A stretch of 7,789 nt of DNA from Acidobacteriota bacterium (GTDB lineage: Bacteria; Acidobacteriota; Polarisedimenticolia; Gp22-AA2). Numbering within the stretch: position 1 is the first letter of the stretch; each line of letters begins with the position of its first letter. The translations under genes were made by a program, and so were the position numbers. This document shows positions 5,871 to 7,789 of this stretch, piece after piece. The notes beneath the pieces were generated by a model. That model saw only the letters and a list, made by a program, of their open reading frames with translations, was not told where the DNA came from and searched no databases. The stretch spans positions 1 to 7,789 of the forward strand of contig JACQNT010000072.1 in the NCBI GenBank assembly GCA_016202915.1, written 5' to 3'.

Positions 5871-5899
5871 ATTATTGTTCGCGCGCGGCTACATGTAAA
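5871..5899 (-). promoter_or_regulatory. Probable internal promoter for acpP-fabF
   Basis: The minus strand has TTTACA (5 of 6 matches to the -35 consensus) at 5899-5894, exactly 17 bases of spacer, then AATAAT (5 of 6) at 5876-5871. The -35 box sits inside the last codons of fabG and the -10 box just after its stop. This is the only AT-rich patch in the fab cluster. Transcription would start near 5864, giving a leader of about 70 bases. An internal acpP promoter is known in the E. coli fab cluster. Confidence 0.6.
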
Positions 5900-6644
5900 G
5901 ACCGCCGCTGATGTTGAGCACCTCTCCCGTGATGTACGCCGCGCCGGGCCCGACCAGGAAGAGGATCCCCTCGGCCACGTCCTCCGGCGACCCGAGCCGG
6001 CCCAGCGGGATGAGGCCGGTCATCCTTTCGCGGGCCTCCGCGGCGATGGCCCGGGTCATCTCCGTGTCGATGAAGCCGGGGGCCACGGCGTTGACCGTGA
6101 TCTGCCGGGACGCCACCTCGCGAGCCAGCGCCCTGGTGAAGCCGATGAGCCCCGCTTTGGCGGCGCAATAGTTCGCCTGGCCCGGGTTGCCCATCAGACC
6201 GACGACCGAGCTCACGTTGACGATCCGCCCGTAGCGCGCCTTGAGCATCCCCGGAAGCGCCGCCCGCGTCACTTCAAAGGCCCCCGTGAGATTGACCAGA
6301 AGCACGCGCTCCCAGTCCTCGCGCTTCATCCGGACGAGGAGCCCGTCCGCCGTGACGCCGGCGTTGTTGACCAGGTGGTCGATCCGCCCGAAGGCGCGCA
6401 GCGCTTGATCGACGCCTTCCCTGACGGAGGCCGGGTCGGCCACGTCGACGGAGACGGGGCGCGCGCGCACGCCCTTCGCTTCGCAGGACCCGGCGACTTC
6501 TTCGATGGCCTGCCGGTCCCGCGCCGCCAGGACCAGATCCGACCCGCGCTCGGCGAGAAGGAGCGCCGTCGCCCGGCCGATCCCCCGCGAAGCGCCGGTG
6601 ACGAGGCTCACCCGCCCCGCCAGGTCGATGCCGCCCCCGCTCAT
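5889..6644 (-). CDS. fabG: 3-oxoacyl-ACP reductase
   Basis: FabG is an NADPH-dependent short-chain dehydrogenase that reduces 3-oxoacyl-ACP in each elongation cycle. The 251-residue product has the nucleotide-binding TGASRGIG at 16-23, NNAG at 93-96, Asn118, and the catalytic Ser146, Tyr159 and Lys163 (NYCAAKAG). PGFIDTEMT at 189-197 and GEVLNISGGLYM at the C-terminus are typical of FabG rather than of other short-chain dehydrogenases. The ATG at 6644-6642 overlaps the fabD stop in an ATGA of four bases. A longer open frame to 6998 runs through fabD and is a shadow. The first few residues (MSGGGIDLAG) are poor in family signal, but no other start is better. The position between fabD and acpP is the standard cluster order and makes the assignment secure. 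Confidence 0.97.
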   Translation of the reverse strand: MSGGGIDLAGRVSLVTGASRGIGRATALLLAERGSDLVLAARDRQAIEEVAGSCEAKGVRARPVSVDVADPASVREGVDQALRAFGRIDHLVNNAGVTADGLLVRMKREDWERVLLVNLTGAFEVTRAALPGMLKARYGRIVNVSSVVGLMGNPGQANYCAAKAGLIGFTRALAREVASRQITVNAVAPGFIDTEMTRAIAAEARERMTGLIPLGRLGSPEDVAEGILFLVGPGAAYITGEVLNISGGLYM

Positions 6645-7627
6645 GCTTGCCAACCGTCCTTGGCCGCCGCCAGTCCCGCGATCGTCTTCTCCAGGCTGGC
6701 CGGATCCTCGACGCTGAGGAGCTCCAGGTCGGGATCGATCCGGCGCGCGAGGCCGCTCAGGACCCGGCCGGGCCCGACCTCCACCTGGGTCCCGGCGCCC
6801 AGTCCGCGGAACGCCCGGACCGTGTCGACCCAGCGCACCGGCGCCGTGACCTGCCGCAGGAGGGCGTCCCTGAACGTCTCGGCCTTCCGCTCCGGGCTGC
6901 CGGAGACGTTCAGGAGGACCGGAAACGCCGCATCGCGCAGCCGCAGGCCCTTGAGATCCTCCGCCAGCCTGCCCTGGGCTCCGGACATGAGCGTGCAATG
7001 GAACGGGGCGCTCACGGGGAGCCGGATGACCTTCGCGGCGCCCCCGGACTTCGCGAGGGAGGCCAGCCGATCGACCGCCGCAGCGGTGCCGGCCACCACC
7101 GTCTGATCAGGGGCGTTGAGGTTCGCCGGGCCGAGGACCTCGCCCCCGCGGGCGTCCCGGCAGAGATCCTCGACCTGCTTCAGCGGGACCCCGACCACGG
7201 CCGCCATCGCCCCCCGGCCGACCGGCACCGCCTCCTGCATGTACTCGCCGCGGCTCCGCACCGTCCGGACGGCGTCCTCGAGATCCAGGGCGCCGGCGGC
7301 GACCAGGGCGGCGTACTCCCCCAGCGAGTGGCCGGCCGCGCAGGCCACCATCCCGTTCCAGTCGGCCGCGCACCTGGCCCGCAGGGTCTCCAGGGCGGCC
7401 AGGCTCGTGGTCAGCACGGCGGGCTGGGTCGTCGCCGTCAGCCGGAGGTTCTCCTCGGGGCCCTCGAAGCAGACACGGCTCAGGGAGAACCCCAGCGCCG
7501 CGTCGGCCCGCTCGTAGACCGCGCGCGCTTCGGGGTAGGCCTCGCAGAGCGCCTTCCCCATCCCGACCTTCTGCGACCCCTGGCCGGGGAACACCAGGGC
7601 GGCGCGCCGCGGGCCGGCGCTCACCAT
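6641..7627 (-). CDS. fabD: Malonyl-CoA:ACP transacylase
   Basis: FabD moves the malonyl group from CoA to ACP, supplying the extender unit for FabH and FabF. The protein has about 328 residues, slightly above the usual 310. Motifs in order are FPGQGSQKVGMG near the N-terminus, the nucleophile serine in GHSLGEYAAL (near residue 100), the catalytic histidine in SAPFHCTLM (near 206), and VEVGPGRVLSGLARR near 290. The start is ambiguous. The ATG at 7627 overlaps the fabH stop by seven bases, a GTG at 7624 would overlap it by four, and a GTG at 7633 is also open. The ATG is preferred. The C-terminus overlaps fabG by four bases. All key residues are present, so an active enzyme is expected. Confidence 0.96.
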   Translation of the reverse strand: MVSAGPRRAALVFPGQGSQKVGMGKALCEAYPEARAVYERADAALGFSLSRVCFEGPEENLRLTATTQPAVLTTSLAALETLRARCAADWNGMVACAAGHSLGEYAALVAAGALDLEDAVRTVRSRGEYMQEAVPVGRGAMAAVVGVPLKQVEDLCRDARGGEVLGPANLNAPDQTVVAGTAAAVDRLASLAKSGGAAKVIRLPVSAPFHCTLMSGAQGRLAEDLKGLRLRDAAFPVLLNVSGSPERKAETFRDALLRQVTAPVRWVDTVRAFRGLGAGTQVEVGPGRVLSGLARRIDPDLELLSVEDPASLEKTIAGLAAAKDGWQA

Positions 7628-7789
7628 CCCCACTTGCAGACCGCGGCGCCCCAGGTCAGCCCGGTGCCGAACGCCGCGAACAGGAGGTTGTCCCCCTTGC
7701 GCAGCATCCCCTTGCAGACCGCCTCGTCGAGGGCGACCGGGATGGAGGCGGCCGAGGTGTTTCCCACCCGATCGATGTTCACGTAGACC
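7621..7789 (-). CDS. fabH: Beta-ketoacyl-ACP synthase III, C-terminal end (runs off right edge)
   Basis: Only the last 55 codons are in the window; the 5' part lies beyond the right edge. Reading the minus strand gives YVNIDRVGNTSAASIP, the family's conserved region with the catalytic asparagine in GNTSAA. The tail GDNLLFAAFGAGLTWGAAV, ending CKWGW, is typical of FabH. FabH starts fatty-acid synthesis by condensing acetyl-CoA or another short acyl-CoA with malonyl-ACP. The catalytic cysteine and histidine are outside the window, so integrity cannot be judged. The stop at 7623-7621 overlaps the fabD start region, consistent with one operon. Confidence 0.95.
   Translation of the reverse strand, partial: VYVNIDRVGNTSAASIPVALDEAVCKGMLRKGDNLLFAAFGTGLTWGAAVCKWGW

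Noticed and set aside
6645..6998. Longer fabG reading of 369 residues
   Set aside because: The extension is fabD in another frame. The ATGA junction at 6644 gives a standard FabG.
4458..7106. An 882-codon open frame on the plus strand across the fab cluster
   Set aside because: It is antisense to fabF, acpP, fabG and fabD, all certain by motif. Its translation is rich in Arg, Pro, Ala and Gly with no domain signal, as expected when GC-rich third positions remove stop codons from the opposite strand.
1..7789. Search for CRISPR arrays, insertion sequences, tRNA or rRNA, riboswitches and tandem repeats
   Set aside because: By eye no regularly spaced repeats, transposase motifs, terminal inverted repeats or RNA gene signatures are present. 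Nearly all bases are accounted for by eleven genes and one 200-base control region.

Overview
This is a GC-rich bacterial chromosome segment, densely packed with housekeeping genes. It holds eleven protein genes and no sign of mobile DNA, CRISPR, tRNA or rRNA. All genes except one lie on the minus strand. The gene content suggests an uncultured or little-studied Gram-negative lineage such as Acidobacteriota or a deltaproteobacteria-like group: an HPr kinase, RapZ, a mannose-class EIIA, HPr and EI in one run without a sugar permease, together with an archaeal-type (type II) glyceraldehyde-3-phosphate dehydrogenase. The lineage is an inference, since no rRNA or marker gene is present.

Layout, left to right. 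Positions 1-3017 (minus strand, transcribed right to left) carry hprK, rapZ, a manX-like EIIA, ptsH and the 5' part of ptsI, which runs off the left edge. Each gene overlaps the next by 1 or 4 bases at its stop/start, so the whole block looks translationally coupled. Positions 3003-3202 form a divergent control region with two good sigma70-type promoters set back to back, one for the hprK operon and one for the next gene. Positions 3203-4276 (plus strand) encode the type II GAPDH. Only 13 bases separate its stop from the end of fabF, which converges on it. Positions 4290-7789 (minus strand) hold the classical fatty-acid synthesis cluster fabH (partial, runs off the right edge), fabD, fabG, acpP and fabF, in that order of transcription. 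A likely internal promoter for acpP lies at the end of fabG.

How the parts work together. The left operon forms a signalling phosphorelay. EI would take phosphate from PEP to HPr His15 and on to the EIIA histidine, while HprK would set HPr Ser46 phosphorylation according to energy and glycolytic state. No EIIB or EIIC is seen in the window, so the system is probably regulatory rather than a transporter, unless permease genes lie elsewhere. RapZ links this family of operons to amino-sugar sensing. The GAPDH sits on the shared regulatory region, which could tie central carbon flux to the HprK sensor. The fab operon supplies malonyl-ACP, ACP, condensing enzymes and the ketoacyl reductase for fatty-acid elongation.

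The window is mostly recognisable core metabolism. The most notable points are the bacterial type II GAPDH, the divergent promoter pair, the permease-less PTS block with a fully conserved HPr/HprK switch, and the RapZ lacking the basic tail known from E. coli.
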